Source of the DNA: Sedimentisphaerales bacterium
GTDB lineage: Bacteria; Planctomycetota; Phycisphaerae; Sedimentisphaerales; SM23-30
Length of the DNA stretch: 39,646 bases
Reading direction: 5' to 3'
Assembly (NCBI GenBank): GCA_016933395.1
Contig: JAFGBA010000252.1
Coordinates: 1-39,646, forward strand
In this document: piece after piece, positions 28,415-36,140 of the stretch
Layout of the letters: each line of letters opens with the position of its first letter
How positions within the stretch are numbered: the stretch's first letter is position 1
Made by a program: the position numbers and the translations under genes
Notes under the pieces: model-generated
What the model saw: only the letters and a program-made list of their open reading frames with translations
The model's database searches: none
Told to the model about the DNA's origin: nothing

Positions 28415-29944
28415 TTGGCGCGCGAAATGCTAATTAATGTGGCGCAGGAAGAAGAGTGCCGCATCGCCGTCGTGGAAGACGGTCAACTGGAAGAACTGTA
28501 TATTGAGCGTATTAATGACGGAAGCCACGTCGGCAACATTTATAAAGGCAAGGTGGTCAATGTTGAGCCGAGCATTCAGGCGTGTTTTGTTGATTTTGGC
28601 ATCGGTAAAAACGGTTTCCTCCATATCAGCGACCTGCAATCGAGTTACTTTCAGGAAAAATCCGTCGAAAAGGAACGCGTGGGGAAAAAACGCCCCCGCC
28701 GGGATCGACCGCCGATTCAGGAATGCCTAAAACGCGGTCAGGAACTGATTGTTCAGGTGATTAAGGAAGGCATCGGCACCAAAGGACCGACGCTAACGAC
28801 ATATTTGTCGATCCCCGGACGATTTCTCGTGCTTATGCCCGGCATGAATCGTTTGGGCATCAGCCGTAAAATCGAGGATGACGAAGCGCGCAACAAACTG
28901 CGGGATTTGCTCAAACAACTGGAAATGCCCAAGGACATGGGTTTCATCGCCCGCACCGCCGGCATCGACCGCAATAAACGCGAACTGCAGCGCGACTTGA
29001 ATTATTTGATGCGTTTATGGAATAATATCAACGGCAAAATAAAATCCACCCCTGCTCCCATTGTGTTATATCAGGAATCGGATCTGGTCACCCGCACCCT
29101 GCGTGACGTTTTCAACAGCAACATTACCCGCGTCAGTTGTGATTCCGACGCCACCGTGAAAAAAGTGCGCGATTTTCTTCGCGTCGCCATGCCGCGCACG
29201 CGCTGCAAGGTGCAGCTTTACACGGAAAGCCGCCCTCTTTTCAGCAAATACGGCATCGAAGAGGAAATCGAGCGCATTCAGGCGCGCCACGTCGCTTTGA
29301 AAAACGGCGGTTCGCTGGTCATCGACTCCACCGAGGCGCTGGTGGCCATCGACGTCAACAGCGGTAAATACCGCGCCCACGAAGACGCCGAATCCACGGC
29401 TTTCAAGATCAACCAGGCCGCCGTACCGGAAATCGCCCGTCAGTTACGTCTGCGCGATTTGGGCGGCGTTATCATTATTGATTTTATCGACATGATGCAG
29501 GAAAAACACCGCCGCGCCATTGAAAAGATATTGCGCGAAGCCGTCGCCCTGGACCGCGCCCGCACCAAGATTTTGCGCATCAGCCAGTTCGGCATCGTGG
29601 AAATGACCCGCCAGCGCATGCGCCCGTCTTTTACCCACAGTTCTTACAGCCAGTGCCCGCTTTGCCGCGGTTACGGACGGGTAAAAACTCCCGAAAGCAT
29701 TTCTATCGAAGTCATGCGGCGGCTGCAAAGTCTGATAAACCGCAATGACATGATGCAAATCCAGGTCACCCTTCATCCCACGGCGGCCTTGTTTCTGCAA
29801 AATCAAAAACGCGCCGTGATCGCCGATTTGGAAAAAACCAAAGGACGCGCCATTATCATTGACGCCGATCCTCTTCTGAGCCACAACGAATTCCGTTTCT
29901 CCGGGAAAGACGCGCGCGGCAGCGTTATAAATCTCGATGGATAA
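28415..29944 (+). CDS. rng: Ribonuclease E/G family endoribonuclease
   Basis: A 509-residue endoribonuclease that cuts single-stranded RNA, acting in mRNA decay and rRNA maturation. It has an S1 RNA-binding domain (GNIYKGKVVNVEPSIQACFVD), an RNase H-like and 5'-sensor region, the metal-binding acids Asp313 (VAIDVNSGKY) and Asp356 (IIIDFIDM), and the zinc-link CPLC (414-417). It lacks the long C-terminal scaffold of E. coli RNase E and so is RNase G-like. The start is TTG at 28415: it has AAAGGGG eight bases upstream and yields the usual opening MAREMLINV. The frame opens earlier, at 28349, inside the DUF2344 gene. Confidence 0.95.
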   Translation: MAREMLINVAQEEECRIAVVEDGQLEELYIERINDGSHVGNIYKGKVVNVEPSIQACFVDFGIGKNGFLHISDLQSSYFQEKSVEKERVGKKRPRRDRPPIQECLKRGQELIVQVIKEGIGTKGPTLTTYLSIPGRFLVLMPGMNRLGISRKIEDDEARNKLRDLLKQLEMPKDMGFIARTAGIDRNKRELQRDLNYLMRLWNNINGKIKSTPAPIVLYQESDLVTRTLRDVFNSNITRVSCDSDATVKKVRDFLRVAMPRTRCKVQLYTESRPLFSKYGIEEEIERIQARHVALKNGGSLVIDSTEALVAIDVNSGKYRAHEDAESTAFKINQAAVPEIARQLRLRDLGGVIIIDFIDMMQEKHRRAIEKILREAVALDRARTKILRISQFGIVEMTRQRMRPSFTHSSYSQCPLCRGYGRVKTPESISIEVMRRLQSLINRNDMMQIQVTLHPTAALFLQNQKRAVIADLEKTKGRAIIIDADPLLSHNEFRFSGKDARGSVINLDG

Positions 29945-29947
29945 ACG

Positions 29948-30802
29948 ATGATGCTCAATGCGTTGAGTTTTAATGTCGAATCCTATGGGGACGCCCTGGC
30001 CGCGGCGCCTCATTCGCCAAACGCGGTTTGCCCATCGGATGACCGGATCGAATACGGATTGTCGATCGTGCGGGAATTATTGGAACGTTATAATACACAA
30101 GCGACGTTCTTCTTCTCCGGAGAAATTGCCCGCCGCCATCCGGAGTGGGTTCGGCGCCTCAGTAAGGAAGGACACGAAATCGCCGCTCAACTCATGACCT
30201 TTCGCCGTCTTGTGGATATTCCTCCGGAACATTTCCGCGGCGAACTCCAACAATGTAAAACCTTATTGGAAGACCTTATCGACCGTCCTGTTCGAGGTTT
30301 TCGTGCTCCCTACTTCAGCATGATCCGGCAAACATTCTGGACCCTTGATGAAATTGTTCATCTGGGATTCAATTATGACGCCAGCATTATCCCTGTCCGC
30401 CATGGGGATTTTGGGATTCCCGAAGTACTTCCCAACATCCATAAGCTGACCACTTTGGAACATCAGCATATCACGGAAGTCCCTCCTTTAACTATCGGCT
30501 GGACGGGCCATCGCTTTCCTCTTGGCACCACTCCATACCTGCGGCTGATACCGTCAGGTTGGACCTGGCTTTTTATCCGAAGGCGAAACAGGGCGGGATT
30601 TCCCACCTTGATTAACTTTAATACCTGGGAATTTGACCCCGCCCAACCCCGTCTGACATTGCCCTGGCTAAAACGTGCTTTCCATTATTACAACCTTAGT
30701 GGAACCATCCGCAAACTTAAATACCTTTGTCGCCACGTCCATTTTGCTCCCATCGCTCAGTTTGTTTTTCCCGGCGATTCGCTACTCTCGCCCGCCGGCT
30801 AA
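29948..30802 (+). CDS. Polysaccharide deacetylase homologue of the exosortase-linked type, catalytic residues lost
   Basis: A 284-residue NodB-fold protein close to the deacetylases of PEP-CTERM/exopolysaccharide loci (TIGR03006 with a DUF3473-like C-terminus). The framework is well kept: QATFFFSGEIARRHPEWVRR, RGFRAPYFSMI, FNYDASIIPVRHGDFGIPEV. The active-site motifs are not. The usual VDVEDY reads FNVESY (Asn9, Ser12), HEIASHGYxH reads HEIAAQLMTF (Gln81, Phe85), and LHPWEID reads FNTWEFD (Asn225, Thr226). It therefore cannot bind metal in the standard way and is probably a binding or scaffold protein. There is no signal peptide. It starts 3 bases after the rng stop, with no ribosome site of its own, so it is probably coupled to rng. 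Confidence 0.85.
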   Translation: MMLNALSFNVESYGDALAAAPHSPNAVCPSDDRIEYGLSIVRELLERYNTQATFFFSGEIARRHPEWVRRLSKEGHEIAAQLMTFRRLVDIPPEHFRGELQQCKTLLEDLIDRPVRGFRAPYFSMIRQTFWTLDEIVHLGFNYDASIIPVRHGDFGIPEVLPNIHKLTTLEHQHITEVPPLTIGWTGHRFPLGTTPYLRLIPSGWTWLFIRRRNRAGFPTLINFNTWEFDPAQPRLTLPWLKRAFHYYNLSGTIRKLKYLCRHVHFAPIAQFVFPGDSLLSPAG

Positions 30803-30898
30803 ATACGGCCAAACGCTTTTTCATAACTATTTTGAATAGTGAGATTTATTATAAATACTCAATATCCATCACTAATGTCCTATAAAAACCTCATCTGC

Positions 30899-30914
30899 GT
30901 TGCGTAAACGCAAC
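30899..30914. promoter_or_regulatory. Interrupted palindrome, possible operator
   Basis: GTTGCGT-AA-ACGCAAC, two 7-base arms around a 2-base centre, in the AT-rich gap before the sigma-54 activator gene and about 140 bases upstream of its likely promoter. Too tight a loop for a good RNA hairpin; protein binding is more likely. Confidence 0.35.
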
Positions 30915-31056
30915 ACCAATATGCCCTTTTTCAGCCGAAAATGTATAACATTCCGCAAAATCCCACTAACAGGAACATGCAAATAATGCCATAACGCATT
31001 CATTATTAATAAGTTATACGATTTTTGACATTTATCGGGCTATATTTACTCAAGTC

Positions 31057-31086
31057 TTGACAAAACGGTACTTGTTTTGCTATATT
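31057..31086 (+). promoter_or_regulatory. Sigma-70-type promoter upstream of the sigma-54 activator gene
   Basis: TTGACA (31057-31062), an 18-base spacer and TATATT (31081-31086), in an AT-rich region. Transcription would begin near 31093, leaving a leader of about 100 bases before the TTG start at 31194. Confidence 0.6.
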
Positions 31087-31193
31087 TAGAGTTGTAGTTC
31101 CAGGGTGAGTCTAGGCGCCTTGGTGAGGCCAAGAGAGTAGTACCTTTCCTTTCACCACCTTCAGGAAACAGTGAGTGAGGGAGAGAGGTTCTG

Positions 31194-32624
31194 TTGTCGT
31201 CCCCCTATCAGGCAACAGGTAATCGTGTCCTGTTCTGGGCCGATGCAGGTTGCCGGCGTCGCTGTGACGCGTTCTTTGCGGGTCTGTCCGACCGCGTCGA
31301 AACGGTAGATAATCTGAGTCGTACCGAGTCGGATGCGAAGGCACAACCGCCTGCGGTTTTGCTGGTCGCTGGAAATATACCCACGAAGAATCCGAATACG
31401 CCGACGCCGGAACTTATCGAATCCTTGCAGCGGTTCCGTCAGAACAATCCGGCCTGTTATATCATCTATCTGGCCGAGGGCGACCTATCCGTACATCAAA
31501 CCTGTAGCCTGATAAACGCCGGGGTAAATGCCATTATCAATTGTCAATTGCCAGACGCCCCCCAGCGACTTGATGAACATCTCGGCCAAGGCCTACTTTG
31601 GCGCCGGCAGCAACAAAAAGATAAATCCCTCAATTTTGACGACCATCAGCTCATTGGCCGGAGCGAAATTTTCCAGCGGGTGATCGCCCAGGCTCATCGC
31701 GCTGCGCTGGTTTCAGACGCCCCCGTCCTTATCTATGGCGAATCCGGCACCGGCAAACAACGTCTGGCGGAACTGATTCACCAATTTGACGAAAAACGGT
31801 CCACATATCCCTTGGTTTGCGTAAATTGTGCAGCAATCACGGGTTCTTTGGCCGAAAGTGAGCTTTTCGGGCACTGCAAAGGAGCCTTTACGGGGGCTAC
31901 CCACGACCGGCCGGGATATCTCCGTTCCGCCCACCAGGGGACGGTCATGCTCGATGAAGTCAGCGAACTCACCCCCGGCCTGCAATCCAAGCTGTTGCGG
32001 TTTCTCCAGGAAAATCTGGTCCGCCCGGTTGGTAGTGATCGTGAATTCACTGTTGATGTCCGTATCATTGCCGCCACTAATCGCCGTCTTGACCAAATGG
32101 TCGCCGACGGCAAATTCCGTCTGGATCTATACCATCGTCTCAATGTCATTTACCTGGAAACGCCCCCTCTTCGCCAGCGCACCGAAGATATTCCTATTTT
32201 GTTTAAGGCTTTTCTTCGCAAATATGCACACTATTGTCGGGAATCCATCGAAGATGTTGATCCCGTCGTGTATGACATTATCCGCCGTAACCTTGGCCGG
32301 GGCAATATCCGCGAACTCGAAAATATCGTCCGCCAGACCCTCGCCTTCAAGGATCACGGCCGACGCATTGAACCGACCGACCTGCCCGGCCACCTGCTCC
32401 GGCGGCCGGAACATGATTTATCTTCCCCTGCGGTGATCCCCGACGATCTCATTGACCAGCTTGCCCAGGGCAGCCGACGGCTTCACGACGCCGTCAACGA
32501 TTTCGAAAAAACGATGCTTGCCCGCCTTATCAAACGCTGTCCCAATCGCCAGCAACTCGCCCAACGCCTCGGTATTACCCGCCGCACGCTCTACAACAAA
32601 CTCCGCCAGTATCACCTTGACTAA
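31194..32624 (+). CDS. Sigma-54-dependent transcriptional activator with degenerate receiver domain
   Basis: A 476-residue activator of sigma-54 RNA polymerase. The N-terminal part (about 10-130) has the length and pattern of a receiver domain, but where the phospho-acceptor Asp should follow the third strand it reads AVLLVAGNIPT, with no Asp. The AAA+ domain (about 150-395) is intact: Walker A GESGTGKQ (182-189), the sigma-54 contact loop GAFTGA (230-235), Walker B TVMLDEV (250-256) and the Arg-finger region. A Fis-type helix-turn-helix ends the protein (RLGITRRTLYNKLRQYHLD). The start is TTG at 31194 with AGAGAGG upstream. No sensor kinase is adjacent, so it is probably controlled by something other than phosphorylation. 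It lies after the deacetylase-like gene; its target promoters were not found. Confidence 0.92.
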   Translation: MSSPYQATGNRVLFWADAGCRRRCDAFFAGLSDRVETVDNLSRTESDAKAQPPAVLLVAGNIPTKNPNTPTPELIESLQRFRQNNPACYIIYLAEGDLSVHQTCSLINAGVNAIINCQLPDAPQRLDEHLGQGLLWRRQQQKDKSLNFDDHQLIGRSEIFQRVIAQAHRAALVSDAPVLIYGESGTGKQRLAELIHQFDEKRSTYPLVCVNCAAITGSLAESELFGHCKGAFTGATHDRPGYLRSAHQGTVMLDEVSELTPGLQSKLLRFLQENLVRPVGSDREFTVDVRIIAATNRRLDQMVADGKFRLDLYHRLNVIYLETPPLRQRTEDIPILFKAFLRKYAHYCRESIEDVDPVVYDIIRRNLGRGNIRELENIVRQTLAFKDHGRRIEPTDLPGHLLRRPEHDLSSPAVIPDDLIDQLAQGSRRLHDAVNDFEKTMLARLIKRCPNRQQLAQRLGITRRTLYNKLRQYHLD

Positions 32625-32669
32625 CCCCTCGCACCGCAAGACGAAATTGGTAATTTTTCTTGTCTTTAT

Positions 32670-32689
32670 TAGTAAAGTACGCTTTACTA
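32670..32689. repeat. Perfect 8-bp inverted repeat
   Basis: TAGTAAAG-TACG-CTTTACTA forms a perfect stem with a 4-base loop between the convergent activator and DUF2156 genes. Neither strand has a T run after it, so it is not a standard terminator. It could be a weak two-way terminator or a protein site. Confidence 0.5.
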
Positions 32690-32750
32690 GTGAACGATAC
32701 TGGTAACAGACCTGTAACTAGTTCCTGTTGCGGAAGACGCATTTCATAAC

Positions 32751-32829
32751 GCGGGCGGGTTGCCCGCAAGTGTTTTTCGCGTAAAAACGTAGTTGGCGAT
32801 TCGAAGATGCGCGGGCAGGATGCCCGCGT
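32751..32829. repeat. Pair of dispersed GC-rich palindromes
   Basis: Two related palindromes lie in the gap between convergent genes: GCGGGC-5 bases-GCCCGC at 32751-32767, and the 15-mer CGGGCAGGATGCCCG at 32812-32826. A small hairpin GTTTTT/AAAAAC lies between them. The 15-mer is exactly the reverse complement of the one at 5037-5051. This looks like a REP-type dispersed element. Confidence 0.75.
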
Positions 32830-32887
32830 CACGTTTGGGCAACACACTCTAAAGCTTGAACTCCAAACGGATTTTCGGCAATAATAA

Positions 32888-33760
32888 CTAGCCATTCATT
32901 TCAGCGCGGAATTTTTTGACGAAACCGACAGGTTTGTAGCTCATTTTGGCCTGGCGGAGGCCGGGATCGCCGAGGTCCTGTTCGCGGTTAACGGTTTCAT
33001 ATTTTTCGGGCAGGAGGTTGACAAACGTCTGGTTGACGAACTGGTAGATGCCCTTGAAAGTATCGGGGGAGACGGCTTTTTCGAATTTGACCAGAAAGGT
33101 GCGGCCGCGATTGATTTCCTCGCCCATGGCGAAGGCGACAGGCCCCTTGTCGATGTAGTAAATCCAGCCGCAAAGCCGGAGTTCCTCGGCTTTTTCGACG
33201 GCTTCGCGGGCGGCGGAATAGTCACCGCTGATATCCCGGGCGGCGGACCAGGCGTCGAGAACATGCAGGGCGTCATGGCGGAATTCGGGCAGAAGCGCTC
33301 TGCCGGCGGCTTCAAAGGTGTTGACGAATTTATTCACCAGATTTTTTTTACTGTGATACTTATTGCCGCGGAGTTCGGCCAGAGCCTGGCGGGAATAGAG
33401 GTAATCGAAGTCGTCGCGGTTCTCCCAGACATGATAACCCCTGGAAGCAATTTGTTGCGCCTGATCGGGGGCAATAGCCTTGAGCTGATGGAATTTTGAG
33501 AATAACTCATCAAGCAGTTTCTTTTCCGGCAGTTCGAAGGGCAGCATAAAAACAGGTTGCTCACGGTCGCGGCCCACGAATACGTAATTATCTTCACCAA
33601 TGCGGGCGATGCGATGATCGTGCTGGTCGTTATGGCGATAAAGGAACATGTTCGAGAAGGTCATCTCGCTGAGGCCGCGGTCATAGCGTTGGAAAAGCGC
33701 GTGAAGCGCGGGTCGTTGATCGAGAGTGATTTCGCAGAATTCAGGGTAATCCGTAATCAT
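32888..33760 (-). CDS. DUF2156 family protein (phosphatidylglycerol lysyltransferase C-terminal-like)
   Basis: A 290-residue cytoplasmic protein of the DUF2156 family, related to the GNAT-fold aminoacyl-transfer domain of MprF. Recognisable parts are FSNMFLYRHNDQ near the start, RGNKYHSKKNLVNKF in the middle (the family's basic motif), the strand-rich WIYYIDKGPVAFAMGEEI, and KMSYKPVGFVKKFRAEMNG at the end. It has no membrane segment, unlike full MprF. Members of this small class are uncharacterised, so the acyl acceptor is unknown. The start ATG lies 24 bases after the corA stop on the same strand, so the two may be one operon. Confidence 0.85.
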   Translation of the reverse strand: MITDYPEFCEITLDQRPALHALFQRYDRGLSEMTFSNMFLYRHNDQHDHRIARIGEDNYVFVGRDREQPVFMLPFELPEKKLLDELFSKFHQLKAIAPDQAQQIASRGYHVWENRDDFDYLYSRQALAELRGNKYHSKKNLVNKFVNTFEAAGRALLPEFRHDALHVLDAWSAARDISGDYSAAREAVEKAEELRLCGWIYYIDKGPVAFAMGEEINRGRTFLVKFEKAVSPDTFKGIYQFVNQTFVNLLPEKYETVNREQDLGDPGLRQAKMSYKPVGFVKKFRAEMNG

Positions 33761-33784
33761 AATGCACTCATATATCGGCGGCCG

Positions 33785-34846
33785 TTAAAGCCAGCGTTTG
33801 CGTTTGAAGAGAATAAGCATGATAATCGCGGCGACGCCCATGACGATCCAGACGGCCGGATAGCCCCAGCGCCAGGAGAGTTCGGGCATGTGTTGAAAGT
33901 TCATGCCATAAACGCCGGCGATGAAGGTGAGAGGAATGAAGATGGTGGCGATGATGGTAAGCACTTTCATGACGGCGTTCATGCGGTTGCTGATGCCGGT
34001 TAGATAGATGTCGAGCAGGCCGGCGGTCATTTCGCGATAGGTTTCGACAATATCTACAATCTGGACGATGTGGTCATACACGTCCTTGAGGAAGGTGCGC
34101 GTGGCGGGGGTGATAAGCGGCGAATCATCCTCCCGCAAGAGATTATTCACCAGTTCGCGGACGGGCCAGATAGCGCGACGGATGAAAAGGGTTTCACGTT
34201 TGAGATGATGAATCAGGTTGAGAAAATCAGGATCGGGATTGCGGGCGACTTCTTCCTGCAAGGCTTCGATGCGATCGCCGATTTTTTCCAGCGTAAGGAA
34301 GTAACTATCGACGAGAGCGTCGAGTAAGGTGTAAAAAAGGTAGTCGGGACCGAGCTTACGAATACGGCCTTTATTTTGGCGGATGCGGTCACGGATGGGA
34401 TCGAAGACATCGCCGGGGGCTTCCTGGAATGTAAGCACCCAACGATCGGTGAGGATCAGGCTGATTTGCTCACTTTGAATATAGTCATTTTCGGGTCGGA
34501 GCATTTGGAGAACCGCGTAGATATACCGGTCGTCGAGTTCCACCTTGGCGCGCTGGTCGGTGTGGAGGATGTCTTCCAAAACCAGCGGATGCAGATCGAA
34601 ACGCTGACCGATGGTTTCGATGACGCCGACATCGTGGAGACCGTCAATATTCAGCCAGGCGACGCCGGCAGCGGGATCGGCCAGCAGGTCGGGGGTAAGG
34701 GAAGGGGGCCGGAGGGCGTCGCAGACCGAGTCGGTATAGCGAATCGACTCAATATGGACATGCTCCACCTTGCGCTGACCGGTATGCACCAAGGCGCCCG
34801 GGGGCAGGCCAAGTTTGCGAACCTGTTTTTTCATTTGTCGGGCCAT
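33785..34846 (-). CDS. corA: CorA-family magnesium/divalent cation channel
   Basis: A 353-residue CorA protein that conducts Mg2+ (and possibly Co2+ or Ni2+) across the inner membrane as a pentamer. It has a large cytoplasmic N-terminal domain with the long stalk helix, two C-terminal membrane segments and the selectivity signature YGMNF directly after the first. The C-terminus is basic (LFKRKRWL). No good Shine-Dalgarno box is seen before the ATG at 34846. Two perfect palindromes lie within 75 bases upstream (34883-34898 and 34909-34920) and may regulate it. DUF2156 follows after 24 bases. Confidence 0.95.
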   Translation of the reverse strand: MARQMKKQVRKLGLPPGALVHTGQRKVEHVHIESIRYTDSVCDALRPPSLTPDLLADPAAGVAWLNIDGLHDVGVIETIGQRFDLHPLVLEDILHTDQRAKVELDDRYIYAVLQMLRPENDYIQSEQISLILTDRWVLTFQEAPGDVFDPIRDRIRQNKGRIRKLGPDYLFYTLLDALVDSYFLTLEKIGDRIEALQEEVARNPDPDFLNLIHHLKRETLFIRRAIWPVRELVNNLLREDDSPLITPATRTFLKDVYDHIVQIVDIVETYREMTAGLLDIYLTGISNRMNAVMKVLTIIATIFIPLTFIAGVYGMNFQHMPELSWRWGYPAVWIVMGVAAIIMLILFKRKRWL

Positions 34847-34882
34847 GTTGTTCCGGAGGTCGGAATGAAATAATTCTCGCCA

Positions 34883-34920
34883 CGGGTAAATTTACCCGAA
34901 TGTCGTTACCTTGGCCAAGG
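34883..34920. repeat. Two adjacent perfect palindromes upstream of corA
   Basis: A 16-bp palindrome (34883-34898) and a 12-bp palindrome (34909-34920), separated by 10 bases, lie 37-75 bases before the corA ATG. Perfect symmetry without a T run suggests operators for dimeric regulators rather than terminators. The regulator is unknown. Confidence 0.55.
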
Positions 34921-34982
34921 TTTTCAACATTTTTCGGAAGAATAAATCAAGTGCAGGCCGCCTTTGCTTCCAACATAAGACC

Positions 34983-35012
34983 TTGATATAAAAGAAGTTA
35001 TATATTTAGAAT
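34983..35012 (+). promoter_or_regulatory. Likely sigma-70-type promoter of the lipoprotein genes
   Basis: TTGATA (34983-34988), an 18-base spacer and TAGAAT (35007-35012), each matching five of six consensus bases. Transcription would start near 35019, about 90 bases before the mini-ORF. Confidence 0.45.
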
Positions 35013-35108
35013 GTAAGTATTAAAAAGCACCAAAATCTACCGGCCAAAGGGCAGGCGAGACGATAATGATTGAAATGACGGTTGAAGCGGAGGAAAGAGG
35101 CGGATAGA

Positions 35109-35156
35109 ATGCCGTTTTATAAAGACTTAGGTAACACAAAGTTGTTCAGCTCGTAG
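35109..35156 (+). CDS. Possible 15-residue leader peptide ahead of the first lipoprotein
   Basis: A mini-ORF reading MPFYKDLGNTKLFSS ends in TAG nine bases before the lipoprotein ATG at 35166. It has a purine-rich ribosome site (GGAGGAAAGAGG, 35089-35100) at good spacing, whereas the lipoprotein start has none. This arrangement suggests translational coupling by reinitiation. The peptide has no recognisable family and no attenuator-like codon run. Coding status is inferred from signals alone. Confidence 0.4.
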   Translation: MPFYKDLGNTKLFSS

Positions 35157-35165
35157 TTAAAGTTT

Positions 35166-36134
35166 ATGAAGTCGAATCGTTATTACGCTGTTGTCTGGGT
35201 GACATTAACCGCGGCGTTGCTGGCGGGGTGCGGCAACGGGCAATTGCATTCCCGACCGGTGTTTACGCCGGGGCAAACCTGGTCGAATCAGGTGACGATG
35301 AAAACCTGGATGGTTTTGCCAATCGGCATTCGCGATGCGGATACGCGAGACACGGCTTTTCGTTTGGACTGCAAGGTGCGCGAGGTGGATACGGATAAAC
35401 GGGCGCATATCGAGGTGACGATTGCGGAAATCACCGCGGCGATGCATAGCCTGAGCGTGAAATATGATTATGACAGCAAAAAGGACCTTGGTCCTTCAGC
35501 AAATAATTCGAGCGATAAAAACACCCAGCGAGGAGAAGGTTTCTCCCGGACGTTCCGGGAATTGGTGGGCCAAAGTTACACGGTGGTGGTTTATCCGGAC
35601 GGGCGGGCGGAACTGGGGAAACTGAGTGAATTGTTGCAAGCGGCGTCGGTGCGGACGAATGGCGATAATTTCGGCGGGGAACAGGCGGCGGTGGCGTTTT
35701 ACGAGGAGTACCTGACGGATTATGTCGCGGGGGATATGTTCCCGGGGCGCAAGGCGGAGGCGTTTGAGCCTAATCAGGTTTGGACGGGGCGGATGACGGC
35801 AAGATCACCGATGACGCCGCCGATTGCCGTGGTGAAGACATTCAACGTGGAAAGCGTCGATCGCGGTGAAGGGATGGCGAAGGCGGTGGTTTCATACAAG
35901 CTGGGCGATGATACAGAGACCCTGACGCCCCAGGCGAAAGGGAGTATGCAAGCCGTAAAAACCATCGGAGAAGGAACAGTGGTGTATGATCTGCGCCAGG
36001 GGCGAATGGTTAGCAAGGAAGACAAGATGCGGGTGCAGGTGCAAACCCTGGATCGTCGGCGACCAGAAAGTGAGCGGGCGCAAAAGAACAAGATTTTCTA
36101 TGTAATGACGCGGAACGTGGTTCCCGTCGAATAA
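35166..36134 (+). CDS. Lipoprotein of unknown function, 322 residues
   Basis: An exported lipoprotein: the signal peptide ends in a lipobox (LLAGC, Cys22), so it should be anchored in the inner or outer membrane. The mature part is beta-rich. It opens with FTPGQTWSNQVTMKTWM, has VGQSYTVVVYPDGRAELG near the middle, then a second strand block (FEPNQVWTGRMTARSP) that echoes the first, as if two similar halves exist. No catalytic motif is seen. It lacks its own Shine-Dalgarno box and follows a possible coupled mini-ORF. The next gene encodes a lipoprotein of the same length with a similar plan, so the two are probably paralogues. Confidence 0.8.
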   Translation: MKSNRYYAVVWVTLTAALLAGCGNGQLHSRPVFTPGQTWSNQVTMKTWMVLPIGIRDADTRDTAFRLDCKVREVDTDKRAHIEVTIAEITAAMHSLSVKYDYDSKKDLGPSANNSSDKNTQRGEGFSRTFRELVGQSYTVVVYPDGRAELGKLSELLQAASVRTNGDNFGGEQAAVAFYEEYLTDYVAGDMFPGRKAEAFEPNQVWTGRMTARSPMTPPIAVVKTFNVESVDRGEGMAKAVVSYKLGDDTETLTPQAKGSMQAVKTIGEGTVVYDLRQGRMVSKEDKMRVQVQTLDRRRPESERAQKNKIFYVMTRNVVPVE

Positions 36135-36140
36135 TATTGG

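Larger units (their letters stand above)
30803..31193 (+). other. 391-base AT-rich intergenic region
   Basis: No gene is seen. It contains an interrupted palindrome GTTGCGT-AA-ACGCAAC (30899-30914), a sigma-70-type promoter (31057-31086), a second TTGACA/TATATT pair with a too-short spacer (31025-31046), and a leader of about 100 bases that may fold weakly (CTTGG/CCAAG at 31119-31133). Confidence 0.6.
34847..35108 (+). other. Divergent intergenic region between corA and the lipoprotein genes
   Basis: Holds two perfect palindromes, CGGGTAAATTTACCCG (34883-34898) and CCTTGGCCAAGG (34909-34920), and a likely plus-strand promoter (34983-35012). A 13-codon frame at 35066-35107 is too short and unsupported to call. 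No RNA gene was recognised. Confidence 0.55.

Noticed and set aside
31111-31344. Minus-strand frame over the start of the sigma-54 activator
   Set aside because: Antisense to a clear gene start and without domain content.
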